This document shows, in pieces, positions 17,991 through 28,800 of a stretch of DNA of 47,754 nt. The stretch covers positions 1 through 47,754 of the forward strand of contig CADAIL010000034.1 in NCBI GenBank assembly GCA_902788035.1. Direction: 5' to 3'. The notes beneath the pieces were generated by a model that was not told the origin of the DNA, made no database searches, and saw nothing but the letters and a program-made list of their open reading frames with translations. This DNA is from an uncultured Lachnospiraceae bacterium. GTDB lineage: Bacteria; Bacillota; Clostridia; Lachnospirales; Lachnospiraceae. The stretch's first letter is position 1. Each line of letters starts with the position of its first letter. The position numbers were made by a program, and so were the translations under genes.

Positions 17991-20900
17991 ATGAAGAGTT
18001 TAGTTGTATGGCTTAACAGGATTATTTCTAAGCACAAGGCGCTGAAGCGATGGAAACGAATAGTGACTGTGTTGGCGGCGATAATGACATTTGTTACCAC
18101 GTATGCGCTGATACTTCCTGCGATTACCGTTGAGAAGGAACATACCGACAAAGTTGCGGGTATGTATCTGGAACAGGAAGGTACTCAGGATGACCTGCTT
18201 GAGGAAAACGCTCTCGAATTTACCGGTGTCAGTATAGCTGCGGATCAGGAGAACGCAGTCACATACGAATATGCTGACGATGATATGACGGCTGTCGCTG
18301 TCTTCAGTACAGAGGAGGAGATCCCGGAGGGTGCAGAACTTGTTGTGCACCCTGTAGATACGGAATCTGAAAAGTATACTGAGTTCAGTAACCGGGCTGC
18401 ATTGCTCCTTGACAGCGAGTTTATTTATGATGTAACAACATGCTCGTTTTATGATTTTGCGTTGATCTGTGACGGCGTCGATGTGACACCTAAGACAGGT
18501 CTTGTTGACGTGCAGATTAATTTCCTGAGCAATACAGTTAGCCATGCAGAGGATGTTGTGTATGCGGGCAGATTTGGAAGAGCGGCAGAAGCGGAAGATA
18601 GCTTTGTTGCCATGGCTGCGGATATTACTGGTGAGACAGCAGATACACTTGCAGGCTCTGCAGAGGATGAGCTTGTATCCGCTAATCCGGATGAATCTTC
18701 AGTGATTGAGCTCACCGATGGCATTATTACGATCCTTTCTCTGAAGGGGAACGATCTTGCCCAAAATGACAGTATTGTCGGCGTTCTTGCCGGTTATGTG
18801 GATGAGGAGGCTAAAGCAGCTGCAGCTGAGACAGATGCGGAAGTGCCAACCGTTGATGACATTCAAGAAGAAACCTCAGCTCTCGAAGTAAAGACTTTGA
18901 AGGCTGCCGGTGAAGATTACACGGTGACCCTGACCTATGATGAGACCTCCGGTATACCGGATGGGGCATCTCTTGTTGTTTCTGAGATTGCACAGAACAC
19001 TAAAGAATATAAGACCTATCTCGAAAAAACAAAAAAAGTTATGGGGCTTACGGAAGAGGAAACTCTTCCAAAGTATGCTGCACGTTTCTTCGACATCAAG
19101 ATCATGGCAGGCAATAAGGAATTTAAGCCTGAATCGGGTGTGTCTGTTGAGATTACATATGCAGAACCGCTTGCGGAAAATCCAGAAACGGAAGTCAGTG
19201 CGGTCCATTTTGCGGATGAAGCAGCTAAGGCGGAGGTTATTGATGCCAACGCATCCGAGATTAAGGATGATGGAGCCGCGACAGTTGAGTTCATGGCAGA
19301 GTCTTTCTCGGTGTATGGTGTTATCTATACTGTGGACTTCGACTGGGAAGTGAATGGCAAAAAGTTTGAATTCGCGATTCCCGGAGGCGGTTTTGTCAGC
19401 TTTACAGATCTGGTAGAGGTGCTGGGCATAGCTGACGACACGAACGACGGGGAAAACAGCGGCGAAAACGGATCTGCCGCGCTCTCGCTTGATAATGTGG
19501 CCGTATCGGAGGCGACGAGAGAATTCGTGGCGGACGTTGCGAGCCTGGAGTTCAGTAATCCTGAGCTTGTGGATGTCAGTAAGGTAATTTCGGATACTAC
19601 AGTAGGAGAAATAAAAGAGAACCGTGGGCTGGAGTGCTGGTACAGCGCGGAGCTGACAGAAGAACAGATAAACAGGATCAATAACAGTGCAGTCGGGAAC
19701 GGAGACTGGGCTCTGATCAGTATGCGGCCGTTTGCGAGTGAAGAGACGCTGACTGTGACCATGAAGAATGAAGAGCAGTTTGTGATAAAAGTGACGGATG
19801 CGCAAATTCACACCTATGTTATCTCTGACAGCGGCGATACTTATAAGATCACAGTGACGTATGACGACAAGACGGGTATTCCCGCCGATGCGGAGCTGCG
19901 TGCGCGTCTGCTGACGCCCGAGGATGAGCGGTATCAGGAGGATATCGATCGTTCGAATGCCGCGCTGCTGGCCAGGTATGACCATGAAGCGATCAATCCT
20001 CTGGTGTTTGAAATCAAGATTTTCGCCGGCGGCAAAGAGATCGAACCCATCGAGGGGACACAGGTCAACGTTGAGATTTCGCTGGCCATGGACATGGTTT
20101 CCGGGCAGCCACAGGCCGAAGGAGGGGACATCGAAGCGGAAGCGTCAGATATGACAGAGGATGAAGAGTCGGACGAAGACTCACTCGAAGATAAAGCCGA
20201 GGAAGGCTCCTTGCTGATCGATGGCGTCGAGTATACCATTGAGCCGACGGAAGTGGATCTGAGCGACACCAAGGTGATTCACATGACCGATGACGGCAAG
20301 ACTGAAGTGATCGAAGATCTGAACAGTATGGTCGACACGGACAATAACGTTGTGGTGACCTTTGAAACGGGATCATTCTCGGATTATATGCTGCAAGGGG
20401 TCTATAATAACAACGGCCTGAACGGTTTGCCGGATGTTATCTATGTCGGCGATGAAATATACATGCAGGGTTCCGGAAGTATATGGGTTACCGGCATTGG
20501 ATCTGTTGTGTCCGAAACAAAATACGATGGTGATGATTATAAATCCGTGAGGGCTACCAATCCTGGGACATTCCGGCTTTGCCATAGTAATAATTGGAAC
20601 AATGGGTATACCGGGTATACAAATCAGTACCCTGGAAAGTATATCAGGGTTTTACCTGCCAGATCTGAGGGGAACAACGGGCAACCTTATGCCGGAACTA
20701 CTCCTCCGGCGACGATTCCAACGGTCAGCAACGCCAGTATCGGTCTCACGCTGAACCTGTTTGACTATGACCTGGACGAATATCTGGACAACAGGTTCAA
20801 CAACAAAGACTATGGAGACCATTTGGATAATTTTAAAAACCGCGGAATCAATTCAGGTCATTCGCTGAAGTTCTGGGGAAGCGGTATAACCGACAGCAGT

Positions 20901-23900
20901 TACGGAGCACAGAACAATTACGTGGAACATGGCGTCACCAGCATTGTTAACAGCAACCTGTCAGGCGGATATCCGACGCTGAGGTCTGACAATACTTCGC
21001 TTGACTATCTGTTTACTCCATCTGACGGTACGGACAAGACGGCATATCTTAATGCGGACGGGCTGTTCAAAAAAGACGGGAACTATTACGTATATAACAG
21101 TAACGAGAACTATGCCTGGTATAATCCGGCTACAAACAAGTTTGAGGTTTATAACTCAACCTATAAACAGAAATCACGCTCTAAAGGCGGTGAGCAGGCG
21201 ACTCAGCTGGAAGATAAAGCAATCGGTTTCTTCCCGTTCCATCCGTGGGATGACCAGTATGACCTGTATGTAAACTGGAACAAGAACCTGAACCATCACT
21301 TCGGCATGTCCATGAGCGTGCCGTTCACCCTGCCGAAGGATCCGAAGGCCGTGGTCGACGCGAACGGAGATCCCATTATCTTTGAGTTCTCCGGCGACGA
21401 CGACCTGTGGGTGTTCATCGACGGCAAGCTGGCCATGGATATCGGCGGCATCCACCAGCCTACCTCCGGTACGATCAATTTCCAGACCGGGGTGGTTACG
21501 GTCAACGGTAGTACGCAGATGGATAATTCTACCTTCAGTACCCGCTTCCCGAATCTGTACGATGGAAACCAGCATACCCTGCAGGTGTTCTACATCGAGC
21601 GCGGCGGCTGCGACTCCAACTGCAAGATCCAGTTCAACATGACGCTGTACGGCGACATTCATTTTGACAAGGTAGACAAGGATAATCCGATTGACAAACT
21701 GGCAGGTGCAGTATTTGGACTCTATAAGGATGAGGACTGCACAATACCCGTGATGGAGCGGCTGAAGAATGCACCTGATCGGGCATATATCGCAGAATCT
21801 GACGCGAACGGTCGTGTTCAGTTTTCGGATATCCCGATCGGCACCTATTATCTGAAGGAGCTGCATGCGCCGGAAGGATACCCGCTCGATGATACGGTGC
21901 ACACGGTTCAAGTGTTTTATGACCAGGCAGCGCAACAGGTGAAAGTCAAGTTCACAATAGACGGTGTGGCTGTGGAGAACGGCGTGAAGATCACCAACAA
22001 GAAGCCGGTTCCGATTACTCTTGGTCTGCAAAAGGAATGGCAGAATGAAGCTGGCGGGACCATCGCCGCCCCTGCAGGCGCTGAGGCGACCTTTGAAATC
22101 AAGCGGATCCGAAACTATGAGACGTATACGGAACGGGCGATTGAGGGGCAGGGACGGGAAGTCTCACACCTGACCGTCGGCTGGATCCACAACGGGCAGA
22201 TGCATGTCCACGGGGAATATGACCTGATTGTAGGTACAACGGCGACGGTTTCGTGGGGCTATAATACCGGATATACCGGCAGCAAGGACTGCATTGTAAA
22301 CGGAACTAGAATTGATAAAGATTATGTCACGGGCAATGTTATTTCAGAGGCGCTCACAATGCCGGCAGCCGGACAGACTGCTACGATCTATATTGTCGAT
22401 GATTCTGAAAACGGTGAGGCTATCCGCAGCATCAACGTGGCCGGGTCACAGTTCTACGGCAACTCCGGCGGCGGTGTCATCCACGAATTCACTACTCATA
22501 ACGAACCGGATCCTACCTTTAGCTATACAGATGCGAATGTGACCAATAATCGGGTCACGCTGCCGATTAATTCGAACACATGGTCCTATGACTTTACCAA
22601 TCTTCCTACCTTTGAGAGAGGAAGTGTGGAAGGAGTAGATCACCCGGTTTCCTTCAACTACACCTATTATCTGGAAGAGGTGAGCAATACAGCTCCTGCG
22701 GGAACAACGGTAGTCTATAAGGATCTCAATGGTAATGTGATCAACTCTCCGACTGATGCGGAGACATCAACATCCGGAACGCAGACGATCACCAATAAGG
22801 TGCCGACCGGTTACCTCCGAATCGATAAGGCAGTAACATATAATGGTATTTCACCGGTGCCGGATGGAAAGAAGTCTGACCTGGCCGGTACATATAACTT
22901 TAATGTGTATACCGACGAAAACTGCTCAATACCCTGTAAGGTGATACAGGGCGAAGCGCCGAATCAGCAGGAGGTCAATCTGGTACTGACCGTCACGATT
23001 GGAGATGACGGAGCAGCGCGATCCAGTGAAACGGTTAGGCTTCCGGTCGGTGACTACTGGATCGAGGAACAGACTCCGAGCCAGACAGGTGTTACACCGG
23101 ATGAAAACCGTATCAAGGTAACAATAACAGCGGATCAGACTACAAATGAGCCCGCGATTGCCAGCTTCACGAACAATAAGGAGGAAAGCAATAACCCGGA
23201 TGAACTGGCGATCGAGCTGGAAAAGACTTTCACGGGACTGCCGAATGCATCTAAGATTCCCGGGAATTATCAGGCGGCGCTGACCTATACATATAATGGG
23301 TCAACCGTGACCGTTCCATTGACAGGGTCCACGCAAGGAAACGTTACCTGTACCAAGAGTCCTGACGGTATGACCTGGCACTGGAGAATTACCCAGATTC
23401 CTAAAACCGCCACGGATTTTGGGGTTTATGAGAGCAACTACGACATCACCGGTTATACACGAATCACAAAGATCAACGGCAGTGAAGCACAGAACCCGGG
23501 AGTTCCGCAGACCGTATCCGTACTTGTGCCTGAGATCACAATGACGAATCCCACAAGCGATTACACCACAACGGACAATAATAAAGTTTTTACCGTTGAG
23601 GATAATCAGATTCTCCTTGTGCGCATGACAAATCATGCTACGGTCATTGTTTCGCAGAAGTCTTTGAGTTTGTCCACAAGGCAGGCAATCGAGAAAATGC
23701 TTCAGGACAACGGCGGAAAGATTCCGGGAGATAATGGCGCTAACGCTCAATGGGTGATGAACTTTGTTTACTTCAGCCATGAGATACAGGGAGACAGCTT
23801 CTCCTATGGCGGCAGGACGATCTTCTTTGAAGGGAATAAGGTAAAAATACCTCATAAATCCTCCAACCATGAGGTGAGAGTAGACATTGGTTACACTTCG

Positions 23901-24425
23901 ACCTCAGCTGAAAACAGCTTTACAATTGAAAACATCTACACGGAAATCCCGACGAAAGTGGATGTTCTCAAAGTGGAAAAAGGCAATGAGACGACAATCC
24001 ATCTGCCCAACGCGGTGTTCGAGCTGCGGAAACTGGAAGATGTGGCGCCGACTCCTGGCGGAACCCTGACCTATGTAAAAGAAAACGATCAGGTGATTGT
24101 TTCGAGCGCGACAACGGGTTCCAACGGAAGATTAACTTTTTCCAATTTGACATACGGAGTTTATGAGATTCGGGAATTGACACCGCCGCCCGGATATATT
24201 CAGACAGAAGATGTTACTTTCTATCTAAGGGTTGATGGAGGCGTGATAACGTACGTACAGAAGGGAAGCAATAAACCTTCTGAATGGACAGCTGCTCAAA
24301 ATAGTGATGGCGCAACCGTGTACTTCATGGAAGCGCAGGCAGCGAATCCTGACAGTGATCCGCCGGAACCACGGCATTCTATCTCCTTGGCATCATGCTC
24401 ACTGCTTTTGCAGGCACGGGTCTGA
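17991..24425 (+). CDS. Adhesin B: giant fibro-slime/Cna-B surface protein with frameshifted sorting signal
   Basis: 2144 residues. The head matches adhesin A, ending TTYALILPAITVE near residue 47, followed by the shared head module. A fibro-slime/PA14-like domain spans about 1040-1230, with FEFSGDDDLWVFIDGKL at 1131. A SpaA-like domain starts near 1225 (IHFDKVDKDNPIDK). A Cna-B domain from about 1345 (LGLQKEWQNEAGG) carries a long insertion, followed by more Cna-B and SpaA units (LRIDKAVTYNG, VDVLKVEKGNETT). The end reads PDSDPPEPRHSISLAS, with no LPxTG. Shifting frame at about 24365-24372 restores GTTAFYLLGIMLTAFAG and MMRKRRRDAV, a normal membrane anchor. So the anchor is present in the DNA but out of frame, and the product is predicted to be released rather than wall-bound. 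A sequencing error is the main alternative. Confidence 0.85.
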   Translation: MKSLVVWLNRIISKHKALKRWKRIVTVLAAIMTFVTTYALILPAITVEKEHTDKVAGMYLEQEGTQDDLLEENALEFTGVSIAADQENAVTYEYADDDMTAVAVFSTEEEIPEGAELVVHPVDTESEKYTEFSNRAALLLDSEFIYDVTTCSFYDFALICDGVDVTPKTGLVDVQINFLSNTVSHAEDVVYAGRFGRAAEAEDSFVAMAADITGETADTLAGSAEDELVSANPDESSVIELTDGIITILSLKGNDLAQNDSIVGVLAGYVDEEAKAAAAETDAEVPTVDDIQEETSALEVKTLKAAGEDYTVTLTYDETSGIPDGASLVVSEIAQNTKEYKTYLEKTKKVMGLTEEETLPKYAARFFDIKIMAGNKEFKPESGVSVEITYAEPLAENPETEVSAVHFADEAAKAEVIDANASEIKDDGAATVEFMAESFSVYGVIYTVDFDWEVNGKKFEFAIPGGGFVSFTDLVEVLGIADDTNDGENSGENGSAALSLDNVAVSEATREFVADVASLEFSNPELVDVSKVISDTTVGEIKENRGLECWYSAELTEEQINRINNSAVGNGDWALISMRPFASEETLTVTMKNEEQFVIKVTDAQIHTYVISDSGDTYKITVTYDDKTGIPADAELRARLLTPEDERYQEDIDRSNAALLARYDHEAINPLVFEIKIFAGGKEIEPIEGTQVNVEISLAMDMVSGQPQAEGGDIEAEASDMTEDEESDEDSLEDKAEEGSLLIDGVEYTIEPTEVDLSDTKVIHMTDDGKTEVIEDLNSMVDTDNNVVVTFETGSFSDYMLQGVYNNNGLNGLPDVIYVGDEIYMQGSGSIWVTGIGSVVSETKYDGDDYKSVRATNPGTFRLCHSNNWNNGYTGYTNQYPGKYIRVLPARSEGNNGQPYAGTTPPATIPTVSNASIGLTLNLFDYDLDEYLDNRFNNKDYGDHLDNFKNRGINSGHSLKFWGSGITDSSYGAQNNYVEHGVTSIVNSNLSGGYPTLRSDNTSLDYLFTPSDGTDKTAYLNADGLFKKDGNYYVYNSNENYAWYNPATNKFEVYNSTYKQKSRSKGGEQATQLEDKAIGFFPFHPWDDQYDLYVNWNKNLNHHFGMSMSVPFTLPKDPKAVVDANGDPIIFEFSGDDDLWVFIDGKLAMDIGGIHQPTSGTINFQTGVVTVNGSTQMDNSTFSTRFPNLYDGNQHTLQVFYIERGGCDSNCKIQFNMTLYGDIHFDKVDKDNPIDKLAGAVFGLYKDEDCTIPVMERLKNAPDRAYIAESDANGRVQFSDIPIGTYYLKELHAPEGYPLDDTVHTVQVFYDQAAQQVKVKFTIDGVAVENGVKITNKKPVPITLGLQKEWQNEAGGTIAAPAGAEATFEIKRIRNYETYTERAIEGQGREVSHLTVGWIHNGQMHVHGEYDLIVGTTATVSWGYNTGYTGSKDCIVNGTRIDKDYVTGNVISEALTMPAAGQTATIYIVDDSENGEAIRSINVAGSQFYGNSGGGVIHEFTTHNEPDPTFSYTDANVTNNRVTLPINSNTWSYDFTNLPTFERGSVEGVDHPVSFNYTYYLEEVSNTAPAGTTVVYKDLNGNVINSPTDAETSTSGTQTITNKVPTGYLRIDKAVTYNGISPVPDGKKSDLAGTYNFNVYTDENCSIPCKVIQGEAPNQQEVNLVLTVTIGDDGAARSSETVRLPVGDYWIEEQTPSQTGVTPDENRIKVTITADQTTNEPAIASFTNNKEESNNPDELAIELEKTFTGLPNASKIPGNYQAALTYTYNGSTVTVPLTGSTQGNVTCTKSPDGMTWHWRITQIPKTATDFGVYESNYDITGYTRITKINGSEAQNPGVPQTVSVLVPEITMTNPTSDYTTTDNNKVFTVEDNQILLVRMTNHATVIVSQKSLSLSTRQAIEKMLQDNGGKIPGDNGANAQWVMNFVYFSHEIQGDSFSYGGRTIFFEGNKVKIPHKSSNHEVRVDIGYTSTSAENSFTIENIYTEIPTKVDVLKVEKGNETTIHLPNAVFELRKLEDVAPTPGGTLTYVKENDQVIVSSATTGSNGRLTFSNLTYGVYEIRELTPPPGYIQTEDVTFYLRVDGGVITYVQKGSNKPSEWTAAQNSDGATVYFMEAQAANPDSDPPEPRHSISLASCSLLLQARV

Positions 24426-24460
24426 TGATGCGGAAGAGAAGGAGAGATGCTGTCTGATAG

Positions 24461-25476
24461 GGTGGCTTCGGCACACGGTTCTTCACGATTCTCGGCAGCA
24501 TCCTGATCCTTGGAGCGGGCGTTCTGCTGTGGAGGAGACGGATGAAGAAACGCAGGGAGCTTAGGCGTTGGCAGCGTGTTGTCACGGTTTTGGCAGCAGT
24601 GATAACATTTGCCACTACATACGCCTTAATACTCCCTGCGATTACTGTTGAAAGGGAACATACCGATGAGGTTGCGGGTATGTATCTGGAGCAGGAGACA
24701 GACCGGGACGCTATGCTGGAAGAAGATGCGATAGAACCCACAGATATAAATCTGGACACGAATCAGGAGAACACGGGAGGATACGCAGACTCTGCTGACG
24801 GAGAGAACATATCAGCTGCGCCGGTAGTGAGCATTCTGAAGAGCGTAGGCAGTGATTATACTGTGACCGTTACATACGACGAAACGTCAGGCATCCCCGA
24901 GGATGCCGCTCTTTATGTGTCGGAAATTGCCAGAGAATCCGAGGAATATCAGACATATCTCAAAGAGGTTACCCCATTTGGTACGCGCTGTTCGAAGGCG
25001 ATGACCGGACCGGTCTCGATGAAGAAGATATAGAGTTCGGCATTATTGAGGATGGCGAGACGATGCGGATCAACGCAAAACAGACTTTCCAGCTCTTTAA
25101 TGTGCCTTCGGGGATCTGGTATTCATTTGCGGAACAGGCAATCAGCGGTTATGTAATCAAAGATGGCACTTCCGCAACTCAGTCCGGTACTCAGGCGCAC
25201 AACGGATCTGCCGAGATACTGTTCCAGAATGTGAAGCATGTTAATAAAACGACAAGTGTCACTATGAAAAAGGTTGATAAGGATGATCTGAATGCGACGA
25301 ATCCTGATCTGCTAAGCGGTGCCATCTTCACGATAACGAGGTACCCGTCACAGGACGCGCCCGGAAAAGACACCGAGTGGGGCGATGATGGATCAAAGAC
25401 CCTGGCAGATGAAAAAGTGGGGGATAATTATACTCTGGGAGCGGGACTGCTGCTGATGCGCAGAAGAACAATTTAA
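24461..25476 (+). pseudogene. Mini-adhesin: tail-to-head fusion followed by an internal deletion
   Basis: Bases 24461-24541 encode a C-terminal anchor (GGFGTRFFTILGSILILGAG, then LLWRRR) with its LPxT part missing. It runs in frame straight into a head starting at ATG 24542 (MKKRRELRRWQR ... TTYALILPAITVE), which lacks the usual first 13-15 residues. After about 140 residues the frame breaks near 24970 (stop at 25033). The next frame continues as WYALFEGDDRTGLDEED, then from about 25063 a SpaA-containing stretch (TSVTMKKVDKDD) that ends abruptly in a partial anchor, TLGAGLLLMRRRTI, without LPxTG. It is a recombination product and is unlikely to make a working adhesin. Confidence 0.75.
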
Positions 25477-25489
25477 TATGTTTCAAGAA

Positions 25490-25517
25490 AAGGCTGGTCC
25501 GGAAAAGGGCCAGCCTT
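25490..25517 (+). terminator. Terminator after the mini-adhesin
   Basis: AAGGCTGGTCC (25490-25500) pairs with GGGCCAGCCTT (25507-25517). Only TATT follows, so strength is uncertain. Confidence 0.6.
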
Positions 25518-25804
25518 ATTGATTGGGGGGGGATTTCACTTTCTGGGACTTGTTTCGGAAGACTGGATTATGTGAGATGACGGAAAAAGGACGAAAATAG
25601 ACATAAATAATAAATAATAAATCGGTGATATTTTAAAATTTTTATAGTAATAACGGCTGATAGACTGTATAATAAATCGGCTAGTGCGGCATTATTCGTG
25701 TATAAAGTGATGACTGCACATATCTTAACAGCGAGACTTGAATATATAATTATGCTTATTTTACTAAACATAGACATCATTAGTTAGCAGTAACGAGGGA
25801 CAGC
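25518..25804 (+). promoter_or_regulatory. Upstream region of adhesin C
   Basis: Gene-free, AT-rich. A perfect -10 box TATAAT (25668-25673) lies 20 bases after TTTTATAGT. The same arrangement is found ahead of adhesin D (TTTTATAGT, then TATAAT at 31765-31770), suggesting a shared promoter type, although a classical -35 is weak. The boundary motif GCGAGACTTGAAT is at 25731-25743. The ribosome site is GAGGGA just before ATG 25805. This region is unlike the A/B leader. Confidence 0.45.
25731..25743. repeat. Copy 2 of the GCGAGACTTGAAT boundary motif
   Basis: Thirteen bases identical to the copy at 39651-39663 and nearly identical to the inverted copy at 31848-31860. It lies about 60 bases before adhesin C. 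Confidence 0.5.
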
Positions 25805-28800
25805 ATGAGACATTTGACCAGATGGTTTAATATGATTATAAAGAAACGCAGGGAGCTTCGGCGCTGGCAGAGGATTGTTACGGTTTTGGCCGCAATAATT
25901 ACATTTGCCACTACATACGCCTTAATACTCCCTGCGATTACTATTGAAAGGGAACATACCGATGAGGTCGCGGGTATGTATCTGGAGCAGAGCGCAGACG
26001 CGGACGCCATGCTGGAGGAAAATGCGATGGAGCCGACCGATGTCGACATGACTGACACTCAGGAGAGTGAGGAGAACGCTCCCACATACTCTGATACAGC
26101 AGCTGACGGCGAGGAAATAACAGCAGCGCCAAAAGTAAAGACGCTGAAGAACGTTGGCAAGGATTATACTGTGATTCTCACATACGACGAAAAATCCGGC
26201 ATTCCGGATGACGCTGTCCTTTATGTATCCGAAATCGCGCAGGACTCCGAAGAATATGAGACGTATCTCGAAGAGGCCAAGAAAGCCATGGGACTTGCGG
26301 AAGAGGAGGCTCTTCCGCGCTTTGCCGCGCGCTTTTTTGACATCAAGATCATGGTCGGCGATCAGGAATTTGTGCCGGAATCGGGCGTTTCTGTTGAGAT
26401 TACCTATGCGGAGCCGATGGCGGAAAATCCTGAGACGGAGGTCAGCGCAGTCCACTTTGCGGATGAGGCAGCTGAGGCGGAGGTCATTGAGGCCAGCACA
26501 ACGAACGTGCAGGATGACGGTGCGGCGACGGTCGAGTTTACGGCGGAGTCATTTTCTGTGTACGGCGTTATTTATACGGTGGATTTTCACTGGGAAGTGA
26601 ACGGAAAAACGTATGAATTCAGTTTCCCCGGCGGCTCATTTGTCAGCTTTGAGCACCTTGTGGAAGTGCTGGGCATAAGAGTAAATGAAACAGGCTCTGA
26701 TCCTGAAGATATAAATGAGCCGGAGACTATTGCAGATGATACTGAGGCTGAAAATGCTGTTTCAGCGCAGAAGTCATCCTACACATATGACGAGGCCATA
26801 AATCTTAATAACGCAGAAGTCAGCGAGGCAACCCGAAAGTTTGTCAGGGAGGTAGAGAACATAGAATTTTCCGATCCGGAACTGGTATGGATCGGGAAGG
26901 CTGATGAGGAGGTTACGGTCGGCGACCTGAAGGAAACCAACAGACTGAAAGTAGAATACAGCTCGAATCTGACAGAAGCGCAGATCTCCGAAATCAACGC
27001 CAACAGAGTGGAAGCCGGGGACTGGGCTTTGATAAGCATGAAGCCGTTCACGAGTGAAGAGACAATGACTGTCACCATGAAGAATGGGGATCAGTTCGAG
27101 GTGAAGGTGACGGACGCGCAGATCAGCACCTGGTATATCAGTGACAAGGGAGAACTGTACGAGGTCACGGTGACATACGGGGCGGATGCTCAGATTCCGG
27201 AGGGTTCGAAACTTAAGGTGACAGAGTTCGAAGAGGGGTCTTCGGAATATATCAGTGTTAGAAATGCGGTCATCGCGGATAAGCAGGCCAGAGGAGAAGT
27301 CCTGGATTTTACGGATCTTGCGGCTCTGGATATTTCCATCATCGATCCTGCCGGCAATGAGATCGAGCCCGCGGCTCCGGTCTCGGTTCAGCTGAATATT
27401 AAGAAGCTGCCGGGCGTGGAGAACCTCGGCATGATCGCGGGCACGCTCAAGGTAAAGCATCACGTAGAGACAGAGGAAGGCGTGGTGGTCGAGACGGTTT
27501 ATTCCGGCGGCACTGCGGCGGAATTTGTCATGGAGACGGACGAGACGGTCGCGGCTGCAGGAACAGCGGTGGACCCGCAGACAGCGGAGCTGAATGCAAT
27601 CGGTTTTTCCTCATTAGATCTCAATGCGGACGGTTCAGTTGTGACGAATGCGATAGAATCGCAGGATGAGATCGACGTCACATTTGAGACGGCGCTGTTC
27701 TCATCATTCACCGTACAGTGGAGCAGCAGTGGTAGTATTGATCCGTCGGTCTCCATCAACTGGGGTAATGGAGGATGGGGACTGAGTTATATTCCGTATG
27801 CACAGGTGAACATACATTATGTAAATCAGGATGGGACTGAGATCAACAAGCCTTCTTCGGTAAACGATATCGATCTTTCCGACCTTGCGACTGCTTCTCA
27901 TTCTTATAATATTGAAAATGTGTTCGGAAAATCTATGACAGGATTCACGTATCAGGGCGCGCATTTCGGATCCTACACGGGAGAATCTGTTACAGATCTG
28001 ACGCTTAGCGGTTTCATGGGTCCATGGTATATATGGGACGGAAATGTAATGTTCTATAATGGCTCGACGGAGGTCGGCCGGTTGACGGCGAATGGGGACC
28101 CCTTCGCGGTAAATACGCCTACCGCTGATATTTACCTCGTTTACAACGGTGAATCCAATGTTCCCCACGCAACTGTCCACTATGTTGATGAGGACGGAGT
28201 TGAACTGACGGTGAGCAACGGAACGCCGGTGAGTGATACGGCATATTACATATATAATAGAAGAATTTATAATGATAACTATCTGATTTATGATATTGAC
28301 GGGTATGAATACGCCTATACGTACCGAAATTCAAAGGATAATTTAATAACCCCAGTCCTAAGGTACGATAACAACAGATGGAAGTACACGACCGGCACAA
28401 GTGTGAGCGCCGGCTTCAGGAATTTGACCGATGGTGATGAGATCTATGTCGTGTATAAGAAAAGAGCGGAACCGCCTTCGGGAGGTTCGCCTCAGCCGGA
28501 TCCTCAAAGCGAGCATCCGGATCCGGCAACAATCACAAAGTTGTCCAAAGATAATAAAGACGGGACCAATACCCTGTCCTTAAGCGTCACAGGTCATACA
28601 AAAGTGCTGGAGACGAAGAAGATGGCGGATGTCATCGTGATATATGACGTTTCGGGCAGCATGGATTATGTGATGAATGCGGAACGCGATGCCGTTGGGA
28701 ATGAGAGGTCGCGAATGGATGAGGCTGAGGACGCCACAAAAAAGCTCGCCCATACGCTTCTTACTGAGAAGAATACGGCGGAAAATCCCGATCTTATACG

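Noticed and set aside
18876..19985. Minus-strand open frame of 369 codons inside adhesin B
   Set aside because: It mirrors the conserved head module, and similar shadow frames appear opposite the other heads. It has no independent gene signals.
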